NCBI GenBank assembly: GCA_001466705.2
Contig: LATX02000233.1
Coordinates: 248,001-312,000, forward strand
Reading direction: 5' to 3'
Source: Moniliophthora roreri
Lineage: Eukaryota > Basidiomycota > Agaricomycetes > Agaricales > Marasmiaceae
Length of the DNA: 64,000 nucleotides
Shown here: piece after piece, positions 11,315 to 24,304 of the stretch
How positions within the stretch are numbered: the first letter of the stretch is position 1
Layout: each line of letters starts with the position of its first letter
Translations under genes and position numbers: made by a program
Notes under the pieces: generated by a model
Databases searched by the model: none
Told to the model about the DNA's origin: nothing
The model's input: the letters and a program-made list of their open reading frames with translations, nothing else

Positions 11315-14300
11315 CTATACTAGCGGTCTATATTGAGCCATGAAATTCTGCCATGAATCTGTAACGTCCGATGCAGGCATAAGGTATTCATTCGAAGTCG
11401 GGCTATTCAATTGGTAACCTGAATAGTCCGCACGTATGTTGGCTGCAGTATTGTGATATCCATAATAGCTGGACATGCCGTCAAGCGACATGTTATGTTG
11501 CGTGTTAGTATACTGATAGAGGGATGGATTTTCGGTGATCGGCTCGTGAGTATATTGGGAGTAGTGATTTTGGTTATGGTTAGCAGGCGGGGTAGTTTGA
11601 AGCGAGTACGACCATTCTGATTCGGGTTCGGGTATTGGTTGAAGTGCAGTCGGCGTAGAAACGGGCGGTGGAGAGGATGAGTGTTGTGATGTTGGGCTAG
11701 CACTGGAGTAGGGTGAGCCTGGGGAGGAAGACTTTCTCCGAGAAACCAGACGTGTCAGCCCCCCAAGGCCTGCCAGTTCATCTTCCTCCGATTTGATGGG
11801 CGGAGAGGCGGAATTAGCACCAAAGCGGGAAGGATCTTGCATGGCACCAGAGAGTGCAGCATGTGCTCGTTCCTTTAGTTTCTGGAGAATGGGCTGATAA
11901 AGATGAGTCAGGACTATGCCACATTAGGTTTCATAACCACATACCAAAATCTTATTCTTGCGTGAGGTTTCGGATACCGACATGAAGAGGCTGTAAGCCG
12001 AATCCAAATGCGACAAAGCGGATGGCGCAATTGCCATCTGTGATTTGGCTGCAATAGAGCCCAAGACTATCTGTAAAGAGTAGTCAGTACAGCATATTCA
12101 AGAATGAAAACTCAGAAATAACCCACCGAGCATGAAAAGACATGTGTAAATAAGAACCACATTCGCTCAGTCAAAGCGGGCTGCTGCTTGAACAAACTCC
12201 CGATTAACCTAACGAAGGAGCAAGCACTCGTGTACGCAGCCAGCACAGACGGTCCATACTTGCTTCCCATTGGGTCAACAGGGTTATCTTCCAGCGCTCG
12301 GGCAAAGAATCCTCGGTGCATATAGAATATCGCTGCAGTGACTGTCAAAACAGGAAATTCCATGTCAGTCCATGACACTTACATATTTCCTTGATAGCGA
12401 ATGCAATATGACGTTGCATCGTCAGTTCCGTTGAAGGTTGCTCAATCTCCAAAGAGAGTTTTGCACCACCAAAGCCCGGAACTTGTAAGCTTGGAGGCAT
12501 GTAATATGCGCGAACCTTCTTATCCATGTCCTGGATTGTCTTGTAACTGGGCGGTTGAGCACCAAATACTTGATCGTGTACAACACTTAAGCATTCATGG
12601 CAGAATCCATGTTTCCACGCGTGAACTGGTATGACAGTTCAGTCGTCAGTACGAGTCCATAATACTCGGGTGATACATACATGACATTTCCACGTCTCCC
12701 TGGGCATTTTTGTAGCTATCGTGTGGTCGTTTCGTGTCGATGTGCGCGAGCGAAAACGAGGGCGGTCTGCCGTACGTGAGACTCTGTAATATTTCATGAA
12801 AAAGGGAAATCCAAATTAATAAAAGCTTATCACACCTGCCACGAGTCGTACGTGAATATCTCCCAAAGAAGACAACGTCGACGAAAAGTTTCGTTGGCAT
12901 TCAGATTCCATTTCCCACTGTCTCGGTCTAGTCAGAAGAGAAGTGATACATCAGTAGCGGCGAGTGTAGCAAAGATGACACCTTACGCAGTCCAACCTGT
13001 AGACAAGATTAATTAAGATCATAGGAACAACAATCAACAAGACACCTACACTTTGTGCAAGCTTGACAACTAAACCCATGATAGCCCATCGAGGACCATC
13101 AATGTCGTCAAGAAACATATAATGACACATGAGAAGCTGAAACAGCTATGTTAGACTCTTGTTTTGGTTAGATCGCAGCATCACTTACCAATGCCTGTAT
13201 AGCATGTATAGATTGTTCTTCAAATACCGAATCAATAGACAAGGCAGCTCGCCCCAATTGATAGTAGTGAGCAGCCTCTGGTGAATGTGATGGTCGCGAC
13301 AAATCAAGTAAAGTCCCGATAGCTAGCACCATATAAAGAATGGCAAGCATGTGAGAACTGACTGACTCTTGAACCTCATAGACAGGTCGAAAAATATCCC
13401 CATAAAACTGATCTTCAGTGATGGGGGTATACCTTGAGGGAGGAAAGATCAGGAACTTGATGCTTAATGAGAGTAAAAACACCCACATCCAAGCCGCATG
13501 TCGGTAATAAATGTTGCACAGGTTTTGCGCAGCCGAAAGCTTCGGGAGAAGACTCAAGATTGACCCACGGAGACCTTCGGCACTCTTATTCGCTGATGAT
13601 GTAAACGGGAACGCATACGCCAGCCAAGGAACATCTGAGGGCGCGAGGGATTCGAAAGCAGGCGACTTGGCATCGTCATCTGAGCTTTCTTCATTCTATG
13701 GCACAGTGAGATAAAGCGGATGTTGGAATGTAGAAGATTGACCTGTAATAAATACTATGGTGGTGTTGAGCAGCAAAATGGTATGAGTGGTTGAGTGTCA
13801 CGCACCCAAGAATTGGCTGTAGAGCCAAAGAATGTAGATCGGCCACTTTGAGATATGGAGCTGACCGAGGGGGAATGTGAGAACGTTGGTAGCGAATGAC
13901 AGCCAGTGACATACAGAGAGCCCATTGCGTCAATCGTATCACTGTTCTCTTGCTTCTCTTCTTTTGTCGCGGGATGGTCGAGCCGTTCCCGCTCCAGAGG
14001 TCTTTTGATCTGTAGTAAGTCTTCGCTGAGGAGCGGATGAGGATGAAGAGAGTTCATGCTATGTGATTGTGCGAGAGCATCCTCGAGGGTACGAACACGG
14101 GTCGCCAGTTCAGTAATTTTGTCATGTAAGACTTCGGTATTGGCAAGCACAAATCTTGAATGCCATCAGAATTTCAAAACGTCGGACAAGGCCACCGAAC
14201 ACACGCACCTGTTTCCTTTGCCCGTCGTAAGAGAGCCTGATGAACACGTCTAGACTGCTATCAACGAATCATATGACGCGAACACTTGCCGTCAGGACAG

Positions 14301-14699
14301 ATAGCACCGCAACCTGACAAGCATTTGAGTCGTCGTCCGATAGTTTTATACGATAGCTTCTTCCGAACCTTTCTTCACGCAATTACTGTCGAATTACGGG
14401 TCAGCATCAACACGCGGGTCAAAAATTCAAAGAAAAAAAAACGGTAACGTGCCTACAAGGAAAGACGCGGCTGCATCTAGGTTTTGCTTTCAACGTCAAC
14501 GAGAACCGGAGGTGGTGAGAAACATGGATGGGCGCACTTGAGCTTTAGTCTAGATAAGATTATTCTCGCCGTTGAACAAGGATCTATAGTCATACAAGAG
14601 AGCGTTACGAGCTTACCGTCTGCATTCATTACACGACAAGGCGACACCTGACCGCCTTTTGTGACGCTGGACTAGTGTAGAGTCCGAGGCTGAAGCCAT
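11315..14699 (-). CDS. Zn(II)2Cys6 fungal transcription factor
   Basis: Sequence-specific nuclear regulator; its target is unknown. The N-terminus MASASDSTLVQRHKRR leads into a binuclear zinc cluster spread over five short exons: CNECRRLKLKC, then SRVFPCSNCVKKG, then CGAICPDG. This gives the full C-x2-C-x6-C-x5-C-x2-C-x8-C pattern only if two introns use GC donors (AG|GCACGT at 14452 and G|GCAAGT at 14289). A linker GSLTTGKGNRFVLANTEVLH and a coiled coil (LHDKITELATRVRTLEDAL) follow. The middle region carries the fungal transcription factor domain (DVPWLAYAFPFTSSAN, YDSWQSLTYGRPPSFSLAHID). The C-terminal part is Ser/Pro-rich and ends QNFMAQYRPLV. The splice between exons near 13810 and 13697 is less certain. 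It ends 237 bases from the MSC2 start codon, on the same strand. Confidence 0.9.
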
Positions 14700-15079
14700 C
14701 GTGGTAGGAACAAGAAGTTGAGTTAATTAGCTACATTTCCAGTTGTGCTGGCTGCAATAGGACATTACTCGGACTTCGGCCCTTGCCATCGGAGACACGT
14801 GACTTAAATCCGATTGATCTAAATAAACCAATTTTTTTTTCCGCCATCGACCTCGTCCCCCTCCTTCCCAAGGTGAGCTCTATGACCTTGAATTTGTTTT
14901 TCTCAAGATGAGCGCTTTAGATGACGAGTCCGAGCTGGTCGGGTGTTGTGTTATACAGCATCCATACCACAACGACGATAAACATCAAACTTTATACCAT
15001 TCATGCATTTCTGATTTTTCCATTCTGTACCCAGCGTTGTGGATCAGTTTTCTGACACCCTTCATTCTAGCTTTCTACA
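14700..15079. promoter_or_regulatory. Divergent intergenic region between the zinc-cluster gene and TSR4
   Basis: The two genes start at 14699 (leftward) and 15080 (rightward). A 70-codon open frame at 14908-15120 overlaps the TSR4 start in another frame and could act as an upstream open reading frame if transcription starts early. No factor site was identified. Confidence 0.45.
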
Positions 15080-16679
15080 ATGTCCGGGTCGATCGAAGAA
15101 GACTGGTCGGATTCAGATGAAGAGGAATACTCTGACGTCGAGACTCTAGTCAACTTGGGTCTACCTGATGGACCTTTGGAAGCTAAATCCGATGCTTGTG
15201 ATGCCGCTGTCTCGAGAATAGGTGGTCATCCTGTACGATATATCTTATGTGTATATTCTCGCAATAAATCTCAACTGCCGTTTTCCTCTGAAGGCATTTC
15301 TTCCTTCCAAGGAGCCATTGATTACTTGCTCGCAATGCAAAAATTGTTCATATCCGATGGAGTTGCTCGTTCAGATGTATTGTCCGTTTGAAGATAGTCC
15401 AATGGATCGAGCACTGTACATTTGGGGTTGTGCGAGGAGTGAATGTCAAGGAAAAGCTGGAAGGTACGAGGGTGTGTCCAGTTCTTGTAGCCGTGCCATC
15501 GATATGAGCTTACTGTTACACCCCCACCCCCCCTTCCTTCAAGTGTGCGCGCGTGGCGGGGTCTCAGATACAATGAAGAATACGCTAAAAAGCTAGAAAA
15601 GAAATTGGCACGGAAGCGTGAACGAGAGGAAGCAAAAAGGAAAGCTGAAGAAGCAGAAAAAGCTAAAGCCGCCGCCAAATCGTCGAATCCATTCTCTGTA
15701 AGTCTGCAAAGGCACTCTTGTAAATTCTTTGCTCATTTTTCTCTCTTGTCACAAAGATGAAAGGATCCACAGCTCCCAATAATAATAATCCATTCGGCCT
15801 CGGTGCACAGATCTTTGGCAGCCAGCCCACTACCACGAAAGAGGACGAACCCGAATCTGAAGATTCAGACGACGATGAATCGGACAACGACTCTGTCTCC
15901 TCCGAAGAGTCCCTGATCACTGCCATGGCATCCACTTCCATAACCGAATCACCATGGAAAGCCGCACCCACTTATCCGTCATTATACCTCTCAACAGCAT
16001 CCGAGCACCTTCCTGCTCAATCAAAGCCAAAAGCAAAAATATCCGAGATTGATGACGACGGAAAGGACACGGACATCGCCACCTGGGCCTCGGAAGCATA
16101 CGAAAACTCGCTCGAGGTCGATCATGTCTTTGACAGATTCTCCAAACGGGTCGCGTTTGAAGGAGAACAATGCGTTAGGTATGCATGCCCTCTTCGTTTT
16201 TATGTACCTCAAAAACACAAACGAAACTCACCGTTTCACCCAGATACGAACTAGACGGGATCCCTCTCCCCTTTGCCTCTGACGCCATCCTTGACAAACT
16301 ATTCCCTGCACCACCTTCACCCACACTTCCTGTAACAAAACCCGAATTTAAAGTCATCCCTCCAAAGCCCAAACGAACGTACAAACCCGATGGAGCTATA
16401 CCAGCATGTGAAGACTGCAAAGGACCACGGGTTTTTGAATGCCAGCTCATGCCTAATCTTATCAACGTTCTTCGTGAGGAAGCAGCGGAAAAGACCAAGA
16501 ACATGACAATATTGACGGATGAAGAACGTCGAAAGCACATTCAGCGAGTGTTGAAAGGGGGTAGTGGAGAGCGAGGGATGACTTGGGGTACATGTATGGT
16601 GTTTTCATGCAAGAATGATTGTTGTGAGGGTAAAGAAGGATGGAAGGAGGAAGTGGTTCTCATACAGTGGGATACGTGA
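15080..16679 (+). CDS. TSR4: TSR4/PDCD2 family ribosome biogenesis protein
   Basis: Cytoplasmic chaperone family acting on the 40S protein uS5 (Rps2) and on 20S pre-rRNA maturation in yeast. Exons 15080-15232, 15294-15463, 15544-15697, 15757-16178 and 16244-16679 join in phase to 444 residues. The N-terminal half has the MYND-like/TYPP zinc segment: LITCSQCKNCSYPMELLVQM, then YIWGCARSEC and VRAWRGLRYN. A charged coiled coil (KKLEKKLARKRE) and an acidic low-complexity linker follow. The C-terminal PDCD2_C domain contains PACEDCKGPRVFECQLMPNL and MTWGTCMVFSCKNDC and ends in VLIQWDT, all family hallmarks. Confidence 0.94.
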
Positions 16680-17042
16680 AAGCGCAAGGACCAAAAGTTT
16701 GGCTTCAAGGTATCAGATTGTAATGAATATGCCTAGTACTAGTACAAATGCATTGCAAGGACTCTGGTTACTATCTGAAAGACGAAAACAGAAAACTAGC
16801 AGAGCAAAGGGAAACAGCAAAATAGAAAAAATAGGATTAATGAATGTGGGGAGGTGTCGCTTGCAGATGAATTAGAAAGAGTATAAATAATCTAAGTGAA
16901 TATGCGTATGCCGTGAGAAATGAGAAACAGACAATGAACGACAGAGTATCGAAAACAAGGGTATGCTACCTGCAACCCAAACGGTATTAAGTGAAGGATA
17001 AGAAGAAAGAATCCCGACGATGATTCTCTTTTACAACAAGGC
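16680..17042. other. Convergent intergenic region between TSR4 and the TBC gene
   Basis: Tail-to-tail stretch of 363 bases, A/T-richer than the genes, expected to hold both 3' UTRs. No coding signal seen. Confidence 0.5.
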
Positions 17043-19383
17043 TCAAAGCAAAACAGTACCCTCCTTTCCATCCTTGACGAGCTGCCCCCACTCTGTTCTC
17101 CAGCGTGACATGTTGGCACGGAGTTTCTTGTCTCCCATGGCTTTCTCTACCCAAGATAAGAGAGCATTCTCATCTTCCGGTACAAAGAACGACGATAACA
17201 ATGAGAGAACGGTTTCAAAGTTGGCAGCTGAGGATGTTATCTGGTCTAGAAGCCAAAAAAAATCAACGTCAGCGCCAAGAGGTTATCAAATAGCCACCAC
17301 CAACCTCTAAAAACCCAAACCACCCCCACCGCAAGCACCACAAACACATCTTTACCCTCCAATAAAAACGCATCCCACATCCTCAACTGAGTTTGAAAAG
17401 TGACGGTATTGGCAAACATTGTAATGTACCACTTGGTCGCATAACTCGTCGTACTAACACCCATATCTCCAAATGCCTTGTATACGCTCGGCATAACCTC
17501 CTTTGTGATTTGCTCTTGCACATAAATCGCTTCGAGCAATCCAGGAAATCCTGGTGCGAATATCGTATGGAGTGCGTAGACGGGTGAAGAGTGTAGACGA
17601 ACAAGAGCCGCGTAGACATGCGAGGGTGGAAAATAGCACAGAAGGGTAGCAGCGATGGGTCCCATGCCTTGGACATACCCACACGTTGAACACCGTAATG
17701 AGAAACAGTGCAATACATGGAATAATGATCTTTGTCCGGCACCATATCTCGTACGGAATAGGACGTGCCCAGATATCGTCCGGGGAACGTCCAAATCGAT
17801 TTGGATATCATATGTCGAGGGTTTATCCAACGATTCCACAAAGTCCTCTTCCAACTGCTTCAAAGACAGCGTTGTTCTCGCGTCACCGTTTGTGCACATG
17901 TCGGCGTAAGAACTCCGTGACATGAACAACTCCCAAGCAGCATGTCGCCATCTGTCAGGGATACCCTTGTACGTCCGTTCTCGGAGTTTAGGTTCTTTAC
18001 TGGGTTTGATTGTCCATGCCTCCACATTTCCTCCGATTTGTCGTTTCCGGGGTTTGACCATACGTGTCCATTTACCTATACGTGAGGTTTCTTTCAATGG
18101 CGGCTGTGTGGGCGGTAGCGAAGGTAGGGTGGTTCCTGAAGTAGATGCGTTTTGAGGGCCTGGGGGAGTATTGGATGTGAGGCGTCTTGTAAGAGGTGCC
18201 GAGGAAAGAAGGATTAGTCGGTCATGAGAGGGTGTGGAGAAGAAGCCATAACTAGGCATGATTTTTTAGTCTCTCTCTCTCTCTTTTCCAAGGTAAAGTA
18301 CATAAAGTTGACTCACCGGTCAACGCTGGCTAATGCAGCCAACTCTCGTTCATCTAAATCACCCTTCTTTTCTGTACCGTCTCCAATAGCAGCTAATGCA
18401 TTGAGTTGACTTGCTCTGCTACCACCGACTCGGGCGCGAGTTCGCTCCACCCCATCTTCGTAACCGTCACCTTTTACTCCGGAAACGTCAAGTTGGGCAT
18501 ATGTGCTCCGAACATGAAAAGCATCCATGTCTTCACCCTCGGAAGGGACAAGGGATGTTTTTGATTCCGGAGACGACATGTACGCAGCTTGTCCTTGTAA
18601 ACTCGAATTTCGAGGAGGTGGGGTTATGACGGATGGGCCAGACTCATCTTCCACTTGGACTTGGGAATGGGGTCTGGATTGAGATTCTGAATGGCGTGAA
18701 CGTTGAGAATAATGAGAGTTGGGTCTGGATGAGGGTACATCTAGCATTTGTGGAGGTGGAGCGGTATCGAGCGGTGGTATGGGTAACGGTCTGGGAGTTG
18801 AAGATTGAGATGGAGGTATGTGGGGAAGCTCCTTTACGCTGGATCTTGTTGTAGATGAATAGCGTGTTGAAGGGGAGTATGAAGAGGTTACTGAGGACAG
18901 GGGAGGTGGAGAGGTGGAGGGTGACATGTTACTTGTACGGTAAGTAAAACCTGTTGAGGACCGTTTGTTGTAATGAGAGTCTCGGGAATTCGTCGAGGAT
19001 GTTGTAAGGTCAATCACAGCCGGTGAATCGAGCTGAAGATACGCCAATTCTTGGCTATCGAAACTGGTACCATTTACATGGCCGTTTGCGATTCCGTTTG
19101 GAAAGCCATTGTGCTGCTGCTGCCCGTTATTGTGCCGGTTCTGTTTCAGGGTGTGGTGTCTACTTTGGTTCCAGCTATTGCGGTTTAGGTTTTCGTCACC
19201 GTACATTGAATATATGGAAACGATGGCAGCTTCCTCTGAAAGAGGACGGTCTTTGTTTGGGACTGAGCTGGCTGATGAATCTGTAGTGATGGTTGATGAA
19301 AAAGAGATGGAAGGAGAGCTGGAAGGGCTTGGGGAATCGTGTAGTAAGTTGTTGGGAGGGACGAGACCTGCTTGGGAGGCCAT
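17043..19383 (-). CDS. TBC-domain Rab GTPase-activating protein
   Basis: Predicted to stimulate GTP hydrolysis by a Rab in membrane traffic. Exons 19383-18317, 18251-17305 and 17245-17043 join in phase to 738 residues. Residues 1-360 are disordered and Ser/Pro-rich, with polyproline patches that could bind SH3 domains. The TBC domain begins near YKGIPDRWRHAAWELFM. Both catalytic fingers are present: the arginine finger in IDLDVPRT and the glutamine finger in GYVQGMGPIAATLL. It ends with RMWDAFLLEGKDVFVVLAVG. The last exon (SSFFVPEDENALLSWVEKAM) completes it. An in-frame TTG lies further upstream; the first ATG (MASQAGLV) was chosen. Which Rab it serves is not visible. It is divergent from NDC80 with about 960 bases between. 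Confidence 0.88.
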
Positions 19384-20344
19384 GAAGGTAAGAGAAGAAG
19401 AAGGAGTAGTGGGAATCAATGGCAGTAGCGGCAGTTGTGGGTATTGTGTCGTGATGTACCTGCTTCCGGTAGCGAGGGCCCTATGACTGGCTATTTATTG
19501 TTGTACCGTAAAGACCATTATCTGCTACACTGCTCGCAGTTCACAGTGCCTCAGTCATAAACTATCATGGACTATACCATCCATATCGTCCATATCATCG
19601 TCCATTCTCCCTTTCCACCCGATCATCCGACGACAGTTGCCGATAAAGGGTACCTTCTGTCCCAAATGATCAATGGCAGGTTGAACGACATTCCCTATTC
19701 AAGCCGATCCCGAGCTTTTACCCTGACGCACCACAAGGTTCCAAATCTCGTTGTTTCGAATGGAAGCAGCAAGGGTAGCTGGTACCTCCCGGTCATCCGG
19801 TCTGTCTTCTCGCCGACAACATCCATCAGTTAGCCAGCAGCAAAAAGACGGCAACCCGTATCTGGCGGAGGCGGACTTAGGTTCTTGAAAGGTATCTTGA
19901 CAAGTACGATACGTCGCAGCGTCGCTGAGCACAGCTTGCCACAGCTTCGCCCACTCTAAACCAAACGTGGTAGTAATTGTGACACGTCGCTCTTCGAGTT
20001 TCAACGTTGGGCGCACAATGGATTGACAGTCCTCAACACCTGTCTGTCACTTTTCTGCTGCCCTATGGAAAGATTCCCGCTTCAGACCCCTCCTAAGTGA
20101 ATGATCGACTTTACTCGGACGACCTACGAGCTCTGCGGACGCATACCCCAATAACTTTCCTTCTCTCCCAGGCCAATGTACCTCCTTTTAGCACTTTTAT
20201 GCCTCAAATACGTAGATTAATTGCGTTCTAACAATGAATCCAGTGTGAACCCAGTGTGAAACTCTGAGAGACTCCGAGTCAAAATTCAACGAGACGCGAA
20301 CTGTCACATCAGTCACGCGTCTTCCCCTCTTCACATCAACCACC
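19384..20344. promoter_or_regulatory. Divergent intergenic region between the TBC gene and NDC80
   Basis: About 960 bases with no recognisable coding frame; open frames at 19567-19833 and 19699-20016 (opposite strand) show no family motifs. It must carry both promoters. No specific regulatory site identified. Confidence 0.45.
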
Positions 20345-22671
20345 ATGGATCGACGAAAGTCAGTACTACCGCCTGGCTCAAGTCTTCCTGTCCCCACAAC
20401 TGTCCGAAAACCTGCTCCTACTCCAAATGTTAGCAGCAGATTGTCTCTCTCTGGCCCTGCTCTCCGAGCACCTTACCCAATTCCTCCAAGCACCGGTCCT
20501 CGACAATCCATGTTTCGATCCCAAAATGTAAACCCATTATTACAGAGTGCTTCAAAGCCGAATTTCGGACGAACACCAGGACCAAGGTTTGTATCCTATC
20601 CCCCTTCCTCATGTAAAGTTCCTATCAACTAGACTACACATATTGCAGCAGCGCACGTCGAGGCTCAATCTGGGCAGGCGCGCCCTCCTCCCAACCCAGC
20701 AGCCAATCCATGATTAAAGATCCTCGTCCACTCCGAGATCGCAACTTTCAGGCCAAAGAACGACAAGATATCCTCTCCTTTCTCCAAGGTGCCGGCCTGG
20801 ACATCACCATGCCTCGTCTCTCCAATATACAAGGAAAAGACTACCGCGCCATATTCGAATACCTTGTCCAATGCCTCGATTCATCATATCCCATCGACGC
20901 TCCAGGAAAATTTGAAGATCTTTTTATACCCGCGTTAAAGGCTCTACGATACCCCTACGTGAATCAGCTAGACAATAAATGGTTAGCTGCTCCTGCTAGT
21001 ATGCATTCATGGCCCTCCCTTTTGGGTGTATTGCATTGGTTAGTGGAACTATGCAAAGTGCGTATCGAGTGATTTTTACACTTTACCCATCCTCAATTGA
21101 TAAAGCTCGTTCGTCAAACATAGATGCGAGAGAATTATTTAAGCAGTGGTCATCCTACTCTTCAGAATACAGCCAGCATTCCAGAAGAATTCGACGATCC
21201 TATGGATCATCGAGCACTTGCGTTCGAGTATTATGAACAGGCATACACTATTTGGTTAGATCACATTGACGATTTTGTCGAGCCAAATCAACAATTGGAA
21301 GATCGCTATGGTACCAGTCTCTTGTTCGTTTCTAGAGATACACGTTGATCTCCCCCGATTCAGCTAGGAAGAACGAACGCGCTCAACAAGATTTGGACGA
21401 TCTCACAACGCAATTACACGAAGCAATGACAGAACTTAAAAAGCTGAATCAATCGCCGGTGCGCATCCACTTGGCCATAACCACATAAACCCTACAAGCT
21501 CATAATTGTCATATTTAGGCACCCATAGCCAAGGTCCTCGATGAGAACAGACTCCTTCTCGGCGATAGCGAAAAGTTTCGCAAGATTCTCCAGCAGTACG
21601 ACGCACGAAAGGCAAAGCTAGCCGACGCCATCAATGCGGAAAAGGCAGAGTTGGTCAGACATGGTGAGGTTCTCGTCCACCCCATAAATCCATCTTTTGC
21701 AAATACCAATAATACACCCCAGACGAAGAGCTCTCCCGCCTCAAAAACGAACTAGAACGTCTCCAAAACATTGTCCGCGAACAAAATCTCTCACAAGAAG
21801 AAGCCAGTCGTATGACTTCGGACCATGAATCGCTCTCTCGCAACCTCGAAGATCTCCGCCAAAAAATCGCCGAAACCCATCGGACAGTGATGACTCTCGA
21901 AGTCCACGTCACCAATCGAACCGCTTCTGCCGAAGAAGCAATTGACGTGTACACCAACCTCCTCTCCACGCTAGGCTTATTCCCGCCACTCCCTCCTCCG
22001 CATGAAAACGTGGATTTGACAATGGAGTTGAATTCTGCCGCGTCGGATCCAAGGCAGCTGCTTATTGGAGCCGATATCCGAAAGGTAGTCAAACCCACGT
22101 TAAACCACGTAGCCGAGTCCAAGCGGACAGAGAGAGCTCAGGTCGAGAGTGAGCGTATCAAAGTGGACAATGAGCTTGACAAGATGATATTGGAATGCGA
22201 GAACTTGGATGATGAGATTACACAAGAAGAAAGGAAGATGTTGACAGTTAATGAACAGGCGGAAGATTTGCATAATGTACGCTTCGTTTCGCGTCGTATC
22301 GCAGACTATAACGTTCACTCATTCATTTGTTGGTTGGTAGGCGGCTCAACAAGAAGCCCAAGTAGCCAGTCAGGAGATTGCGCGACTGGATAAAGAACTC
22401 AACCATGCGAGGACGACGGCGTTGGCAAGTGGGATGGGAGTAAAATCACGTCTAGAGAGTTTGCGTTTCGAGTTGGGTCGTCTTTCGTCCTTCCTCCTCA
22501 CGATGTCACTCACATTCCATCAGCTATCGCGAACAAGTAGCCAAAGTCGCACGTCTAAAAGACGAGACAATTCGTGCTATTATCAAGAACAGTCATGAAA
22601 TTGCCATGTTCAAAGCAGAAGTATCGAAACATTTACAGGATTTAAGGGAGTTTGCGGAGGCGGATACGTAG
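20345..22671 (+). CDS. NDC80: Kinetochore protein NDC80/HEC1
   Basis: Microtubule-binding subunit of the Ndc80 complex (with Nuf2, Spc24 and Spc25), required for chromosome segregation. Exons 20345-20586, 20649-21057, 21124-21310, 21364-21458, 21519-21663, 21723-22276, 22341-22471 and 22524-22671 give 636 residues, the expected size. The basic, disordered N-terminal tail (MDRRKSVLPPGSS) carries potential Aurora B sites. The calponin-homology head is recognisable by PRPLRDRNFQAKERQDILSF, YPYVNQLDNKWLAAPASMHS and WLVELCK. From about residue 280 to the end the protein is predicted long coiled coil (KIAETHRTVMTLEVHVTNRT, then LHNAAQQEAQVASQEIARLD). All junctions have GT-AG ends. Confidence 0.96.
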
Positions 22672-24304
22672 TTTTTGCGGTACCGGTGTGCTCTTTTCTT
22701 TTCGGATCGTTGTATCACTAGTGATATTGCTTTGTTGTATTACGACCCTCGTGTTCTATCTCATGATCAGGCTATCTATCTATGCTGTCCGCCAGACCGC
22801 TGCCCAACCTATTTATAAAGTTCTTTTCGGCGTCAAAGCACAAATTCTTTTCCGCATAACCTTCCGCAGGGAAACATGTACATCACGAGTTGAAAGCCTT
22901 ATATACATGGAGGTGCTTTCATCCCCATTCCCACAAAGATCCCGTTCTCTTTCCTACCCGTTATAGATTCGAAATGTGAGTTCCTCTGCTAGCCTAGCTT
23001 GACGCTGTGTGATTGATTTAAACGCCTATTGCAGAGACGTTGAAAACGAAGCTCTCACCCAAAATCTCTCTCCACACTGAGTATTTCCGGAACACAATAC
23101 GCTTATTGTGCTGGGTCAGTAAATGAGCACGGGGCTGGATGATGCGTTTATCGGGGCAAGACGCATGTCCCAATGTAAGTGAAGTGACCTTGAGGCTCAC
23201 GCAGCTGAGTTCAACGTTGTGAAGCCATGAGAGCGGACTATGCACCAGCTCTGGCAATCAAATGGTCCAACGTGCTACCCTGCAGGTGAGTAACCTGCCA
23301 AACCTTGCTCTGCTTGTCAGTGAACCTGTCTAGGTTATACTCCACGTGCTGAAAAATTGGCCGATAGAAGAGTACACTGTAACGAAGAATGGATCGTCAA
23401 TGGTATGGCTTTCCTACACCCAGTGAAACTGTTAATCAACGCCTATGCTACTCTAGGATTTAAGAACGACGCTACCCTTGCAAGCCGATGGAAAGCTAAT
23501 AGTTGGAGACGCTCCGACAACAAGCCAGTAGCGCACAGAGATCTCGTTACCGGTATCATAACAAGGTGCAGGTGTTCAAAGCTAGAAAAAAGAGGCTAGA
23601 ATTTGAGTTTGTTGGGAAGGGTACTAGCCATGAACTACAGGAAGCAAGACGTCTCGCAAAACCTGAGGCCCGCACCAAGGTCGATAGCCCGGGACGTAAG
23701 GTAGATACGGAATCAGCCAGCTTGATAATCAGACGATGAGGAAGAAGGTAACCGGATACCCTTTCTTGACTAGAACACACTGAACTTAGATACATCCAGG
23801 TCAGAAGGGAGTTACTACTGGCAACAGGTGAAACAGCTAACGCCCCTCAAACCGTTTCTCATACCTTAGCAAAGACTGGCACTGGTAACGATGGACGGTA
23901 GGTACCAATTCCATGCCAAACCGAGTTACAGAAACTGACGATGCGTAGGACTGTCTTGAAGGAATATCAAAGTGAACTCACAACCCAAGTTCCTGCTAAA
24001 CGGCGGAGGATGGATTAGAGCTGCTGGCTCTTCAAGGGTCATATGAAGATAAAAGACATTAAATACTCGAGGCGACAAATGTAAACATAGCTGTAGTTTG
24101 TAGCGGCCGGAAGGATGAAAAGTAGACTTGTTATATGTCCGAGAATCGCCTTCAGCTTGAGATCGCCCATTCATTATCACTGGAATGTCAGAATGTTGGC
24201 AAGCCACTGGCAGTCGTTTCCAGTCCATAGCAAGATAAGATAAGATTGCTCGTTGGTCATCGATTTCACCGAACTCTTCAGACGACCAGCAGACAACATA
24301 CACT
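22672..24304. other. 1.6 kb intergenic region without recognised gene
   Basis: Holds the 3' flank of NDC80 and open frames at 22652-22966, 23357-23599 and 23503-23739 with no family motif. The last third (23871-24190) is one copy of a diverged direct repeat also found at 26524-26886. The region looks like eroded sequence, but I could not identify its source. Confidence 0.45.
23871..24190 (+). repeat. Diverged direct repeat, upstream copy
   Basis: Matches 26524-26886 in the same orientation with indels. Paired words in the same order: AAAGACTGGCACTGG / TAAGACTGGTACTAG; GATGCGTAGGACT / GACGCATAAGACT; GTTCCTGCTAAACGGCG / GTTCCTGTTCAACGGCG; GACAAATGTAAACATAGCTG at 24074 / GACAAATATAAACGTAGCTG at 26721; ATATGTCCGAG at 24133 and 26781. 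No open frame is shared, so it is likely non-coding or a dead element. Confidence 0.55.

Noticed and set aside
14908..15120. Hydrophobic 70-residue open frame before TSR4
   Set aside because: It overlaps the TSR4 start in another frame and shows no homology; at most an upstream open reading frame.
21655..22122. Long open frame antisense to NDC80
   Set aside because: It mirrors the coiled-coil coding strand, has no family motif, and the sense frame is clearly NDC80.
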